Shown here piece after piece: positions 1-8,471 of a DNA stretch of 64,000 nucleotides. The stretch is from Yinghuangia soli (GTDB lineage Bacteria > Actinomycetota > Actinomycetes > Streptomycetales > Streptomycetaceae). Position numbers and translations under genes: made by a program. The notes beneath the pieces are model-generated. The model was not told the origin of the DNA. It made no database searches and saw nothing but the letters and a program-made list of their open reading frames with translations. Position 1 is the first letter of the stretch. Each line of letters opens with the position of its first letter. Location of the stretch: positions 881,687-945,686 of the forward strand of contig NZ_JAKFHA010000001.1 in NCBI RefSeq assembly GCF_021502675.1, in the 5' to 3' direction.

Positions 1-1415
1 GCGTTCTCGCCGCGCACCATGACGCGGCCCGCACCCGCGGTCTCCACCACGCGGCGGCCCATCGGGTCGTCCGGCACCAGCACGTCGGCGAGGTCCAGCG
101 GACGCCCGTCCCGGCCGCCCGGCGCCTCGGCCTTGAGCGGGCGCACCGGCTCGTACCAGACCTGCTCGGCGGGCACCGCGACCAACTCCCGCTCGGGGTA
201 GCGCAAGGCGGTCAGCTCGCCGCCGAACACGCAGCCGGTGTCGAGGCAGATGGTGTTGTTCACCCACTCGGCGCGCGGCATCGGCGTGTGGCCGTAGACC
301 ACCATCGCCTTGCCGCGGTACTCCTCGGCCCACGGGTAGCGCACGGGCAGGCCGTACTCGTCGGTCTCCCCGGTGGTGTCGCCGTACAGCGCGAAGCTGC
401 GCACCCGGCCGGACGTGCGGCCGTGGTACTTCTCCGGCAGACCGGCATGCGAGACCACCAGGCGGCCTTCGTCGAGGAGGTAGTGGCTCACCAGGCCTTC
501 GCAGAAGTCCGCGACGTCCTTCTTGAACTCGTCCGACTCCAGAGCGAGTTGGTCCAGCGACTCCTGGAGGCCGTGGGTCACGCTCACCTTGCGGCCGTTG
601 AGGGCGCGCAGCAGCTTGCTCTCGTGGTTTCCGGGCACGCAGATGGCGTGGCCGGCCCGGACCATGCCCATCACCAGGCGCAGCACGCCGGGCGTGTCGG
701 GGCCGCGGTCGACCAGGTCGCCGACGAACACCGCGGTACGGCCCTCCGGGTGGACGGCGTCCACCGCCTTGCCGGTCCCGGGGTCGCGGGCGACCGCGTA
801 GCCGAGCTGCCCGAGCAGCGTCTCCAGCTCGGCGCGGCAGCCGTGGATGTCGCCGACGATGTCGAACGGGCCAGACAGGTGCCGCAGGTCGTTGTAGCGC
901 TTCTCGTACACGATCGACGCCGCGCCGATCTCCTCGACGCCGCGCAGGTGGTGCACCTTGCGGAAGCCCTCGCGCTGCAGGTGGCGCAGCGACCGGGTCA
1001 TGTCCTTGCGCTGCCGCGTGATGACGTTGCGCGGCAGGTGTGCGCGGTCGGGGCGGGTCGAGTTGCGCGCGAAACAGATGTCCTCGGGCACGTCGAGGAC
1101 GATCGCGACCGGCAGCACGTCGTGGTCGCGGGCCAGCTTCACCAGCTGCTCGCGCGCGCCGCGCTGCACGCTCGTCGCGTCGATCACGGTCAGCCGGCCG
1201 GCCGCGAGGCGCTTGCCCGCGACGTGGTGCAGCAGGTCGAACGCGTCCTTCGAGGCGGACTGGTCGTTCTCGTCGTCGGCCACCATGCCGCGGAAGAAGT
1301 CGGACGACAGGATCTGGGTGTGCTTGAAGTGGGTGCGCGCGAAGGTCGACTTGCCCGCGCCCGTGGTGCCGACGAGCACGACGAGGGCGAGGTCGGGGAT
1401 GGCGAGGGGTGTCAT
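1..1415 (-). CDS. pnkp: Polynucleotide kinase-phosphatase Pnkp, C-terminus beyond window
   Basis: Bacterial Pnkp repairs RNA ends: it phosphorylates 5'-OH ends, removes 2',3'-cyclic phosphate or 3'-phosphate, and carries a ligase-like adenylyltransferase module. About 471 residues are visible. The kinase P-loop GTTGAGKST lies near residues 16-24. The calcineurin-type phosphatase follows, with GDIHG near 188-192, DLVDRG near 233 and GNHE near 258. The ligase-like C-terminal domain should lie beyond position 1. The ATG at 1415 overlaps the hen1 stop (ATGA), so the two genes are translationally coupled. In this family Pnkp and Hen1 act as one RNA repair complex, so the pairing supports both calls. 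The gene is truncated only by the window edge. Confidence 0.93.
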   Translation of the reverse strand, partial: MTPLAIPDLALVVLVGTTGAGKSTFARTHFKHTQILSSDFFRGMVADDENDQSASKDAFDLLHHVAGKRLAAGRLTVIDATSVQRGAREQLVKLARDHDVLPVAIVLDVPEDICFARNSTRPDRAHLPRNVITRQRKDMTRSLRHLQREGFRKVHHLRGVEEIGAASIVYEKRYNDLRHLSGPFDIVGDIHGCRAELETLLGQLGYAVARDPGTGKAVDAVHPEGRTAVFVGDLVDRGPDTPGVLRLVMGMVRAGHAICVPGNHESKLLRALNGRKVSVTHGLQESLDQLALESDEFKKDVADFCEGLVSHYLLDEGRLVVSHAGLPEKYHGRTSGRVRSFALYGDTTGETDEYGLPVRYPWAEEYRGKAMVVYGHTPMPRAEWVNNTICLDTGCVFGGELTALRYPERELVAVPAEQVWYEPVRPLKAEAPGGRDGRPLDLADVLVPDDPMGRRVVETAGAGRVMVRGEN

Positions 1416-3031
1416 GCGCGGACTTCCTTCGGTACTGCCGGGGTGTCGATGACGGCGGGGGCGGCGGACGCGGTGAAGACCGCCATCTGGGTGGGCGGGC
1501 CGACCTCCGGGTCGTCGTCGCCGACCGGGACGAACTCCACGGCGTAGCCGAAGCGTCCGCCGACCTGCTCGGCCCACGCCCGGAACTGCGCGCGGTCCCA
1601 CTCGAAGCGGTGGTCGCCGTGCCGCATGGCGCCTGCGGCGAGGCCGTGGCCGCCTTCCTCCTCGGGGGCGTACCGCACGTTGTATTCGACGTTCGGCGTG
1701 GTCACCACGACGGTCTCCGGACGAGCCGCGCCGAACACCGCGTACTCCAGGGCGGGCAGCCGGGGTTCGTCGACGTGCTCGATGACCTCGGAGAGCACGG
1801 CCGCGTCGTAGCCGGCCAGCCGGGCGTCGGTGTACGTCAGCGCCCCCTGCAGCAGCTTCACGCGGGACCGCTGGCGCTCCCCCATGCGCTCCAGGTGGAG
1901 GCGCCGGGCGGCGATGCCCAGGGCGCGGACCGAGACGTCGACGCCGACCACTTCGGAGAACTGCCGCTCCTTGAGCAGGTCGCCCAGCAGCTTGCCGTCC
2001 CCGCAGCCGAGGTCCAGCACGCGCGCGGCGCGCGCCTCGCGCAGCGCTGTGAGGATGGCGTTGCGGCGGTGCGTGGCGAGCGGGACCGGACGCGGCTCGG
2101 CCGGCGTGCCGGCCTCCGCGGTCGGCTCCGGCTCGGGAGCAGTCTCGGCCGGGGCCCCGGCCACGGCTTCGGCGCCGGCCTCGATGCCGGCTTCGACGAT
2201 GCCAGCTTCGGTGCCGGCCTCCGCACCGGTCTCGGGCAGGTCCGGCTCGTCCTGCGGAACCGCGTTGTCGATGTCCTCGAGCTCGGAGTCGTCGACCTCG
2301 GCGAGGCGTTCCAGTGCGGTACGGGTCAGCCCCGGGCGCCGCGCCAGGTAGCGGCGCGTGATGACGGTGCGCTCGGGGTGCCCGGCGAGCCAGCCCTCAC
2401 CGGCCCGCAGCAGCTTGTCGACCTCGTCCGGCGACACCCAGTAGTGCTTGGCGTCGTCGAGGACCGGGAGCATGACGTAGAGGTGCCGCAGGGCGTCGGC
2501 GACCCGCAGGGTGCCGGTCAGCCGGAGCCGCACGTAGCGCGAGTCGCCCCACTCCGGGAAGCGCTCGTCCAGCGGGACCGGCTCGGCCTCGACGGTCCAG
2601 CCCAGCGGGGTGAACAGGGCGTGCACCATCGCGGGACCGCCGCGCGACGGGAGCGCGGGGATCACCACCTCCAGCGGCCATGCCTCGTCCACGAGCTCGG
2701 GCTGCAGATCGCAGCGGCCCTGCATCGCGGTCCGGAAGACGCCGCCGAGCGCCACCGCGAGCAGCGACGACGCCGCGTACGGGCGGTCGTTCACGTACTG
2801 CGCGAGGGCGAAGTCCGGGGAGCCGCCGGCCTTCTTCGTGCCGCGCACGAGAGCCAGCGGGTCGACGTCGAGCATCAGGGCCACTTCGCAGCGGTCGTCG
2901 GACGCCTCGGGGTAGAAGACGTGCGCGGTGCCGTAGGTGGCGGAGAACTGCTGCGCCTTCCCCGGGTGCTTGTGGAGCAGGAATCCGAGGTCGGCCGCAG
3001 GCCGGCGGGTGGTGGATATCGTCAGGAACAC
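1412..3031 (-). CDS. hen1: 3'-terminal RNA ribose 2'-O-methyltransferase Hen1
   Basis: Bacterial Hen1 methylates the terminal 2'-OH at the repair junction made with Pnkp, protecting the repaired RNA from being cut again by ribotoxins. The 539-residue protein has the bacterial Hen1 N-terminal domain (about 1-240), then an acidic Ala/Glu/Gly/Pro-rich linker of repeated EAG units, then a SAM methyltransferase domain. That domain shows the SAM loop DLGCGDGK and the metal-binding signature EVIEH followed by a downstream His. GTG at 3031 is chosen because the conserved start VFLTISTT follows it, although the ribosome binding site is weak. The stop overlaps the pnkp start. The linker is a likely variable hinge and is the only unusual part. 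Confidence 0.94.
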   Translation of the reverse strand: MFLTISTTRRPAADLGFLLHKHPGKAQQFSATYGTAHVFYPEASDDRCEVALMLDVDPLALVRGTKKAGGSPDFALAQYVNDRPYAASSLLAVALGGVFRTAMQGRCDLQPELVDEAWPLEVVIPALPSRGGPAMVHALFTPLGWTVEAEPVPLDERFPEWGDSRYVRLRLTGTLRVADALRHLYVMLPVLDDAKHYWVSPDEVDKLLRAGEGWLAGHPERTVITRRYLARRPGLTRTALERLAEVDDSELEDIDNAVPQDEPDLPETGAEAGTEAGIVEAGIEAGAEAVAGAPAETAPEPEPTAEAGTPAEPRPVPLATHRRNAILTALREARAARVLDLGCGDGKLLGDLLKERQFSEVVGVDVSVRALGIAARRLHLERMGERQRSRVKLLQGALTYTDARLAGYDAAVLSEVIEHVDEPRLPALEYAVFGAARPETVVVTTPNVEYNVRYAPEEEGGHGLAAGAMRHGDHRFEWDRAQFRAWAEQVGGRFGYAVEFVPVGDDDPEVGPPTQMAVFTASAAPAVIDTPAVPKEVRA

Positions 3032-3248
3032 CCGATCGAGTATCGCTGCTCCCCGAGGCCGCCGACCACCAGGTTTCGCCCGCCTGTGGACGACCGCGGC
3101 GGCCCGGGCGCGACAGCGGCCTGCCGACGTGCCCCGCGGCGGAGTTGTCCACAGGACGCCGGATCCCGGCCGGTCCGCGGACCCGTTCCGAGAGACCGTG
3201 GAAGCGGCGGCAGCATCCGCACCGCCGCCCGTCCGAGGGGAGCCCACC
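3032..3248. promoter_or_regulatory. Divergent intergenic region with two DnaA-box-like 9-mers
   Basis: This gap separates hen1 (leftward) from the hypothetical gene at 3249 (rightward). It holds TTGTCCACA at 3145-3153, the DnaA-box consensus used in Streptomyces. An inverted one-mismatch copy (TCGTCCACA on the minus strand) lies at 3085-3093. The GAGGGGA at 3236-3242 is the likely ribosome binding site for the next gene. The sequence matches are direct; DnaA binding is inference. Confidence 0.4.
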
Positions 3249-3932
3249 ATGATTCCGTCGCGTACCCGGACCGCCCCGGCGGTCACCCGCCTCGACGACG
3301 ACATCGCGACCGCGGCCACCGCGGGCGAGGCCCTGGCAGCCGTCGCCCAGGCACTGGAACTCGCTTTGGGGGCCGTGGAGTCCTGGCGCCTGGACGCTGC
3401 GCGCCTGGGCTGCCTGTGTCCGACCGCAGCACACCTGCGGACCGCGCTGGCCGCGGTCGCGGACCTCACTCCGCCGCGTCTGCGCGGCCCCGCGGAGCGG
3501 CCGGGCCCGGCCGAGCCGGGGCTCGTCCACGCGTTCGGCGGCATCGCCCGAGTCCTGGGACGCGCGGCCCGGATACTGGACGCACTGGCGCAGCTCGGCC
3601 ATCCGCAGCCGACCCGCCCGGGCCTGCTGGGTGCGGTGCTCGACGCCGACCGCAGAGCCCGGTGCCGCGCCGCGTGGGCGGACACGTTCCACGCGTTGGT
3701 GGCGGTACGCGCCGTCCAGGAAGCGGAAACCTGGTCCGGCACCTCCGCCAAGGACCCCTGGCTGCTCTTGGCCGCCGACTCCCCTGCGCATCCGCCCTGC
3801 ACCGACTGCACCCCACCGGGCAAAGCAGCCGACCCGCCACCCGCCGCGCCAGCCCCCGAGGATGCCGCCATCCTCCCGTTCCCCCGCCGACCAGCACACC
3901 ATCCAGGACCACGGCCAACCCCTGCCTCATGA
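3249..3932 (+). CDS. Hypothetical Ala/Pro-rich protein
   Basis: I do not recognise this 227-residue protein. The ATG at 3249 follows a purine-rich GAGGGGA site at suitable spacing. Third codon positions are GC-rich, which supports real coding. The first 180 residues are Ala/Leu/Arg-rich and predicted helical, with no signal peptide or membrane segment. The C-terminal tail is Pro-rich and contains a CTDC pair near residues 190-193. It is a lone gene, divergent from hen1 and followed by about 350 bases without a clear gene. A DUF-type protein restricted to relatives is the best description. Confidence 0.55.
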   Translation: MIPSRTRTAPAVTRLDDDIATAATAGEALAAVAQALELALGAVESWRLDAARLGCLCPTAAHLRTALAAVADLTPPRLRGPAERPGPAEPGLVHAFGGIARVLGRAARILDALAQLGHPQPTRPGLLGAVLDADRRARCRAAWADTFHALVAVRAVQEAETWSGTSAKDPWLLLAADSPAHPPCTDCTPPGKAADPPPAAPAPEDAAILPFPRRPAHHPGPRPTPAS

Positions 3933-4279
3933 CCCAGGCGCCTCCGCGGCCGACCGACGACTCGGTCCCACAAGAACCGCCGGTGCATGCGAAGGCTGCG
4001 TGGGGGCCCGAAAGCCTGGGCCGCGCCGGACACACGTCCCTTGCCCCAAGCCCCACCAGGCGCAGTTCCCCCGACCCGCGCCTGCCGAGGGGATGAGGGC
4101 GGGGTGGAAGGCCAGGGGAAGCGGTGAAGGCTCAACCACTTCCCCCACCCCCGGTACGCCGCCCGGCCCCGCGCCCACCAGGGGCGCAGGGCCTGGGCAG
4201 CGGCGGAGGCCCGACCCTGGCCCCACCGCGCGGCAGTTGACCCAGGCTCACGCCTGCCAGGGCGTGAGAACCTGGGGCC
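3933..4279. other. Non-coding gap with hairpin before rarD
   Basis: I see no convincing gene here. Short degenerate repeats of a CCCCACC...GGCGCAG type occur about three times. A stem CTCACGCC/GGCGTGAG (4247-4254 with 4261-4268), flanked by CCAGG and CCTGG, ends just before the rarD start at 4280. It may end transcription of the upstream gene or affect rarD translation. Confidence 0.35.
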
Positions 4280-5275
4280 GTGGTGGGGGTGCGGCAGGTG
4301 GCGGGTGGGCGGGGAGCCGGGGTGGGGTATGCGCTTGCCGGGCAGCTGATCTGGGGGGTGCAGCCGCTCTTCTGGCCGCTGCTGGCCGGGCTCGGCACGG
4401 CGTCCGCGATCGCGCAGCGCATCGTCTGGTCGGCGCTGGCCGCACTGGCCATCGTGGCCGCCCGGCCTTTGGCGCGCGGCGAGTTCGGTGGGCTGCTGCG
4501 CCGGCCGCGGGACCTGGCGTCGCTCGCCCTGACCGGCGTGCTGCTGGCCACCTCGTGGGCGGTCTACGTGTACGCGGTCATCTCCGAACGCGTCGTCGAG
4601 GCGTCGCTGGCGCTGCTGATCGCCCCGCTCGCCGGGGCGCTGCTCGGCGTGACGGTGCTGCGGGAGCGCCTGCGTGCCGCGCAGTGGTGCGCCTGCGGGA
4701 TCGCGGCCGTGGCGCTGGGCGTGCTGGTGGCGGGCTACGGGCGAGTGCCCTGGGCGGCGTTCGCCATCGCGGGCACGGTTTCCGCGTACGGCCTGCTGCG
4801 CAAACGCCGCCCGCTGCCCGCGGCGGCCGGCACCGCCGTCGAGCTCACCGCCGTCCTGCCGGTCGGCCTGGCAGTGGCCTGCTGGACCGCCGCCGCGGGC
4901 CAATCTTCCGCCTACACCCCTGCGTTGCTGCTCCTGCTGCCCGCGGCAGGACTGATCACCGCGATACCCAGCGCGCTGCGTTCGGCGGCCCTGAGCCGGC
5001 TCCCGCTCTCGCTGTTCGGCCTGCTGATGTACGTCAACCCGGCGCTGCAGTTCGCCATCGGCGTCGGTGTGCGGCACGAGCCCATGAACACCGCGAGCTG
5101 GACCGGCTTCGCGCTCGTGTGGACGGCGCTCGCGGTCTTCGCCGCGGACGCGGTGGCCGCACGCCGGCCCGCGGCGGCCGCGACCGCCGCCGGGCCGGCG
5201 CCCGAGCCTGAGCCCGACCCTGAGCCCGAGCCGAGCCGTCGGCTATTCCACCGCGGCCGGGTGCGCTTCCGCTGA
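4280..5275 (+). CDS. rarD: EamA/RarD-family transporter
   Basis: This is a 331-residue inner-membrane protein of the drug/metabolite transporter superfamily. It shows about ten hydrophobic segments in two EamA halves. RarD-type features include the early GQLIWGVQPLFWPLL stretch, the IVWS motif and the late MYVNPALQF segment. The family is annotated as chloramphenicol-sensitive/RarD permeases with unclear natural substrates. The tail is a Glu-Pro repeat followed by a basic end. GTG at 4280 was taken; a later start is possible because the site before it is weak (CTGGGG). The gene converges on the thioredoxin-fold gene and the 3' ends overlap by 33 bases. Confidence 0.85.
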   Translation: MVGVRQVAGGRGAGVGYALAGQLIWGVQPLFWPLLAGLGTASAIAQRIVWSALAALAIVAARPLARGEFGGLLRRPRDLASLALTGVLLATSWAVYVYAVISERVVEASLALLIAPLAGALLGVTVLRERLRAAQWCACGIAAVALGVLVAGYGRVPWAAFAIAGTVSAYGLLRKRRPLPAAAGTAVELTAVLPVGLAVACWTAAAGQSSAYTPALLLLLPAAGLITAIPSALRSAALSRLPLSLFGLLMYVNPALQFAIGVGVRHEPMNTASWTGFALVWTALAVFAADAVAARRPAAAATAAGPAPEPEPDPEPEPSRRLFHRGRVRFR

Positions 5276-5878
5276 CCGGGCCGCCGCGGCGGCGGACAGG
5301 AGTTCGTCGACCGACCACTGGTCGTAGACGTGCGTGCCCAGTTTCGCGGCGGTGATCCGGCCGTCCGGGGCGATCAGGAAGTCGGCGGGCAGTCCGGTCC
5401 GCCCGCCGTGCGGCTGCCTGGCCGGCAACCGCTCCTTGCCGCGCAGCACCAGCGGGATACCGCGGATCACGGAGCGCACGATCGGGATCCACGCCTGCGG
5501 GCGCAGCAGCGACTTCGGGGTCGCCTCGACGCCGAACTCGCGGTACAGCCGGCGGTCCGGGTCGCCGATCACCGGGAACGGCAAGTGCGCTATGTGACCG
5601 CGTAGTTCCTCCGCCGGCGAATGGAAGACGACGACTTCCGCGATCCCGGCCGCGGTGATTTCGTCGTGCCGCCGGACGATCGACTGCAGGTGCAGGTTGC
5701 AGACCGGGCAGCCGGCGAAGCGCCTGAACTGCAGGTGCACCAAGCGGTCCGGGTCCGGCACCGGCACCGCGGCCCGCGGCTCGGCGCCGGGCGCAGTGAC
5801 GGCCGTCAGCGTGCGTTCCGGTACCCGGCTTCCGACCTTCAGCGTGCCGTGCGCGGTGATTTCTGCCTGCTTGCCCAT
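5243..5878 (-). CDS. Peroxiredoxin-like (AhpC/TSA, thioredoxin-fold) protein
   Basis: This 211-residue protein belongs to the AhpC/TSA thioredoxin-like superfamily. The putative redox site FAGCPVC places Cys57 and Cys60 in a CxxC arrangement rather than the single peroxidatic cysteine of typical peroxiredoxins. A thiol oxidoreductase or peroxiredoxin-like role in the cytoplasm is likely; no signal peptide is seen. ATG at 5878 follows GGGAGGG. It is divergent from a TetR regulator at 5947, and the 68-base gap holds two copies of one inverted repeat. Control by that regulator is therefore likely. The 3' end overlaps rarD convergently. Confidence 0.8.
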   Translation of the reverse strand: MGKQAEITAHGTLKVGSRVPERTLTAVTAPGAEPRAAVPVPDPDRLVHLQFRRFAGCPVCNLHLQSIVRRHDEITAAGIAEVVVFHSPAEELRGHIAHLPFPVIGDPDRRLYREFGVEATPKSLLRPQAWIPIVRSVIRGIPLVLRGKERLPARQPHGGRTGLPADFLIAPDGRITAAKLGTHVYDQWSVDELLSAAAAARSAEAHPAAVE

Positions 5879-5893
5879 GGGCCCTCCCACGTA

Positions 5894-5938
5894 AGCGTGC
5901 GGTGTACGCCTACAAGCTATGAGCGTACGTTGTACGCT
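5894..5938. promoter_or_regulatory. Paired TetR operator in the divergent promoter
   Basis: AGCGTAC-GTT-GTACGCT at 5922-5938 is a perfect 7-3-7 inverted repeat. An imperfect copy, AGCGTGC-GGT-GTACGCC, lies at 5894-5910. Both have the same arm length and 3-base spacer, with start positions 28 bases apart. They fill the gap between the thioredoxin-fold gene and the tetR gene, the usual place for an autoregulatory operator. TACGCT at 5933-5938 could also be a -10 box for a near-leaderless tetR transcript. Confidence 0.7.
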
Positions 5939-5946
5939 GTCAATCC

Positions 5947-6573
5947 ATGCCACGACCCCGCTCTCTCACCCACTCCCAGATTGCCGCCGCCGCGCTCGCG
6001 GTCATCGACCGCGAGGGGCTCGACGCCCTGTCGATGCGCGCCGTCGCGGCCGAACTGGGCATGGGCACGATGTCCGTCTACCGCTACGTCACCGACCGCG
6101 CGCAGCTCGAAGCGCTGGTCGTGGACCTGGTGTTCAGCAGCGTGGACACCACCGTCCCGACCAGTCCGGCGGCCTGGACCGGACGGATCGAAGTGCTCGC
6201 CGAACGGGTCCGGGCCGCGGCCGGGCAGCATCCGGCCGTCGTGCCGCTGCTCCTGGTGCACCGGCACACGTCGGTGGGGGCGATGCGCTGGGGCGATGCG
6301 GTGCTGGGCATCCTCGCCGAGGCGGGCTTCGCCGCCGGGCAGCGCGTCGTGGCGTTCCGCGCACTGCTCGCCTACGTGCTGGGCGCGCTCCAAGTCGCGC
6401 ACTTCAGCTCCCTGGACGGCCCCGGCACGGCCGCCCTCGCCGCACTCGACCCGGCCGACTTCCCGCACCTGTCCGCGACCGCGGTCGCGGCGCGGCAGAT
6501 CACCGCGGACGAGGAGTTCCTCGGCGGCCTCGCCCTGCTGCTGGCCGGCCTGACGGCCGGGGAAGCAGGCTGA
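5947..6573 (+). CDS. TetR/AcrR-family transcriptional regulator
   Basis: The 208-residue protein has a TetR N-terminal DNA-binding domain (about residues 8-52), with SMRAVAAELGMGTMSVYRYV as the helix-turn-helix. A helical ligand-binding domain of the TetR_C type found in tetracycline-repressor-like proteins follows. It is a cytoplasmic dimeric repressor. The ATG at 5947 lies 9 bases after the perfect operator with no clear ribosome binding site, so a leaderless or short-leader mRNA is plausible. The likely target is the divergent thioredoxin-fold gene plus itself. The ligand cannot be told from sequence. Confidence 0.88.
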   Translation: MPRPRSLTHSQIAAAALAVIDREGLDALSMRAVAAELGMGTMSVYRYVTDRAQLEALVVDLVFSSVDTTVPTSPAAWTGRIEVLAERVRAAAGQHPAVVPLLLVHRHTSVGAMRWGDAVLGILAEAGFAAGQRVVAFRALLAYVLGALQVAHFSSLDGPGTAALAALDPADFPHLSATAVAARQITADEEFLGGLALLLAGLTAGEAG

Positions 6574-6603
6574 GCAGTCCGGCGGACAGAACCCCGCGGA
6601 ACG

Positions 6604-6656
6604 CCGAACGGCCTGTCCCCGCCCGGTCGAAAACCTTGCGGGGACAGGCCGTTCGG
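6604..6656. terminator. Bidirectional terminator hairpin
   Basis: A perfect 19-bp stem (6604-6622 with 6638-6656) with a 15-base loop sits between convergent tetR and the RNA methyltransferase gene. It would serve both strands. Confidence 0.85.
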
Positions 6657-6669
6657 GTACGGCGTCGGA

Positions 6670-8076
6670 TCAGCGCTTGTTGCCCGGCTTCTTGGCCGAA
6701 GGCTGCTTCGGGGCCGGTTCGAGCACCGCGACGCACTCCACGTGGTGGGTGTTCGGGAAGAGGTCGAAGGCGCGCAGCGAGCGCAGGCGGTAGCCGCGCT
6801 CCGCGAAGTACTTCAGGTCGCGGGCCAGCGCGGCCGGGTCGCAGGCCACATACGCGATGCGGCGGGGCGTCAGGCGCGCGATGCGCTCCACGACCTCCTT
6901 GCCGGCGCCGGCGCGCGGCGGGTCGAGCACCACGATGTCGGCGCGGCGCAGGAAGCCGGGGCGGCTGAGCACGCGTTCGACCTTGCCGACCTCCAGGCGG
7001 GCGCCCGGGACCTCGCGCAGGTTGTGCTTGGCGTCCTCGATCGCCTCGCGCGAGGACTCGATGCCGATCACCGTGTCGCTGTCCGCGAGCCGGTCCGCGA
7101 TCGCGCCGGCGAACAGGCCGACGCCGCAGTACAGGTCCAGGGCGACGTCGCCGGGACGCGGCTCCAGGGCGTCGAGGACCGCGGCGACCAGGGTGTCCGC
7201 GGCGGCCGGGTGGACCTGCCAGAAGCCGTTGCCGGAGACCCGCCAGGTGCGGCCCGCGGCCACCTCGCGCACACCTGCGCGGCCGTGCACCTTGCGCACC
7301 CGGCCGCGGTCGTCGGCCCGGAACACCGCGACGGGGCGGTCGAGTTCGACGATCGGCATGCGGCCGTCGTGCTCGGCGGGGGTGACCACGACCGCGCGGT
7401 CCAGCGAACCGGTGGCGGCGACCGCCTCGACCGAGGCGACGCCGGTCCAGTCGCGCTGCTCGATGCCCAGCTCCTCGATGCCGGGGGCGGCGATCGCGCA
7501 CGCGTCGATCACCTCGACGTCGTGCGAGCGGTGCCGGCGCAGACCGGCCGAGCCGGTGGCGGGGTCGACCGCGAACTGCACGCGGGTACGCCAGCCCAGG
7601 CCCTCGGGGAGTCCGGGCGGGCCGTCCACGGCCTCGACCTCGACGTCCATGTCGAGCCCGGCCAGCCGGCGCAGCTGCTCCGCGACGACGGCGGACTTCA
7701 GCGCGCGCTGCGCGGCGGGGGCGGCATGCTGCCAGTCGCAGCCGCCGCACAGGCCGGGACCCGCGTACTGGCAGGCGGGCTTCACCCGGTCGGGGGACGC
7801 GGTAAGGACCTCGACCACGTCGGCGCGCAGGAAGCGCGAGGTCTCGGTGCCGTCGGTCACCTCGACGACCGCACGCTCGCCCGGCAGCCCGTGCCGCACG
7901 AAGAGGACGCGCCCGTCATGCCGCGCGACGCAGTGCCCGCCGTGCGCGACGGGGCCGATCTCGACCTCGTACCGGGTGCCCACCAGGGATTCGGCGGCCT
8001 CCGCAGCCTCACCGGCGGCCGGCCGGACAGCGGACCGGGCGGCACCGGCGGAACCCTGGGAACGCGACGTGGGCAC
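6670..8076 (-). CDS. TrmA/RumA-family class I RNA m5U methyltransferase
   Basis: The enzyme family transfers a methyl group from SAM to C5 of uridine in tRNA or 23S rRNA. The 468-residue protein starts with a TRAM-like RNA-binding region (about 45-110). Cysteines CQYAGPGLCGGCDW, probably with a later Cys in IDACAI, fit the [4Fe-4S] cluster of the RlmD/RlmC group. The SAM motif is LDLYCGVGLF and the catalytic Cys lies in VACDP. GTG at 8076 is favoured over an upstream ATG because GAGGAG precedes it by 4 bases. It is the positional counterpart of M. tuberculosis Rv2689c next to the permease gene. Exact substrate is not decidable here. Confidence 0.9.
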   Translation of the reverse strand: MPTSRSQGSAGAARSAVRPAAGEAAEAAESLVGTRYEVEIGPVAHGGHCVARHDGRVLFVRHGLPGERAVVEVTDGTETSRFLRADVVEVLTASPDRVKPACQYAGPGLCGGCDWQHAAPAAQRALKSAVVAEQLRRLAGLDMDVEVEAVDGPPGLPEGLGWRTRVQFAVDPATGSAGLRRHRSHDVEVIDACAIAAPGIEELGIEQRDWTGVASVEAVAATGSLDRAVVVTPAEHDGRMPIVELDRPVAVFRADDRGRVRKVHGRAGVREVAAGRTWRVSGNGFWQVHPAAADTLVAAVLDALEPRPGDVALDLYCGVGLFAGAIADRLADSDTVIGIESSREAIEDAKHNLREVPGARLEVGKVERVLSRPGFLRRADIVVLDPPRAGAGKEVVERIARLTPRRIAYVACDPAALARDLKYFAERGYRLRSLRAFDLFPNTHHVECVAVLEPAPKQPSAKKPGNKR

Positions 8077-8302
8077 GGAACTCCTCAAAAGCGACGGCTG
8101 GGGATTCGCGCAGATCACGCGCGACCCCCCAGCCTACGTCCAACCCCCGCACGACCCGGAATCGAAGGCCGCCCAGGGCACCGCCCGACGCCCCCGACCC
8201 ATCAACCGCCACCACGCCCCGGCCCGACCCGTGCACCCGACCCGACGGCCCGACGTCCTACTCGCCGAGCCCCGGAACATCCCGGTTCGTCGCCACCCCC
8301 TG

Positions 8303-8339
8303 CACCCCGCGGCCACGCCCAGTGGGCGGCCGCGGGGTG
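8303..8339 (-). terminator. Distal hairpin after the KimA-like gene
   Basis: A 12-bp stem (8303-8314 with 8328-8339) with an inner GCCC/GGGC pairing. It follows a decayed copy of the KimA-like gene's 3' end and resembles the proximal hairpin at 8472-8498. Confidence 0.6.
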
Positions 8340-8343
8340 GGGC

Positions 8344-8413
8344 GCTGCTTGCCGTCGGGCTTGCGGGGCGGGAGCGTGCCCACGTCCCAGCGGGACCGGG
8401 TTCGCCCCGGCGG
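8344..8413 (-). pseudogene. Decayed duplicate of the KimA-like gene 3' end
   Basis: Positions 8344-8413 align with 8510-8580, which encode the last residues of the permease. In the first 45 positions 39 match. The duplication includes the following hairpin and is not translated. The rest of the gap 8077-8510 shows no gene. Confidence 0.6.
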
Positions 8414-8471
8414 AAGGCGCACTCCCGTCGCCCGGACCCGGCCGAGCGCCCGCCGCCCCCGCAGGGCACCT

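Noticed and set aside
1409..4096. An 895-codon rightward frame over hen1
   Set aside because: Antisense of hen1, extended through the gap and the hypothetical gene in another frame; no recognisable motifs.
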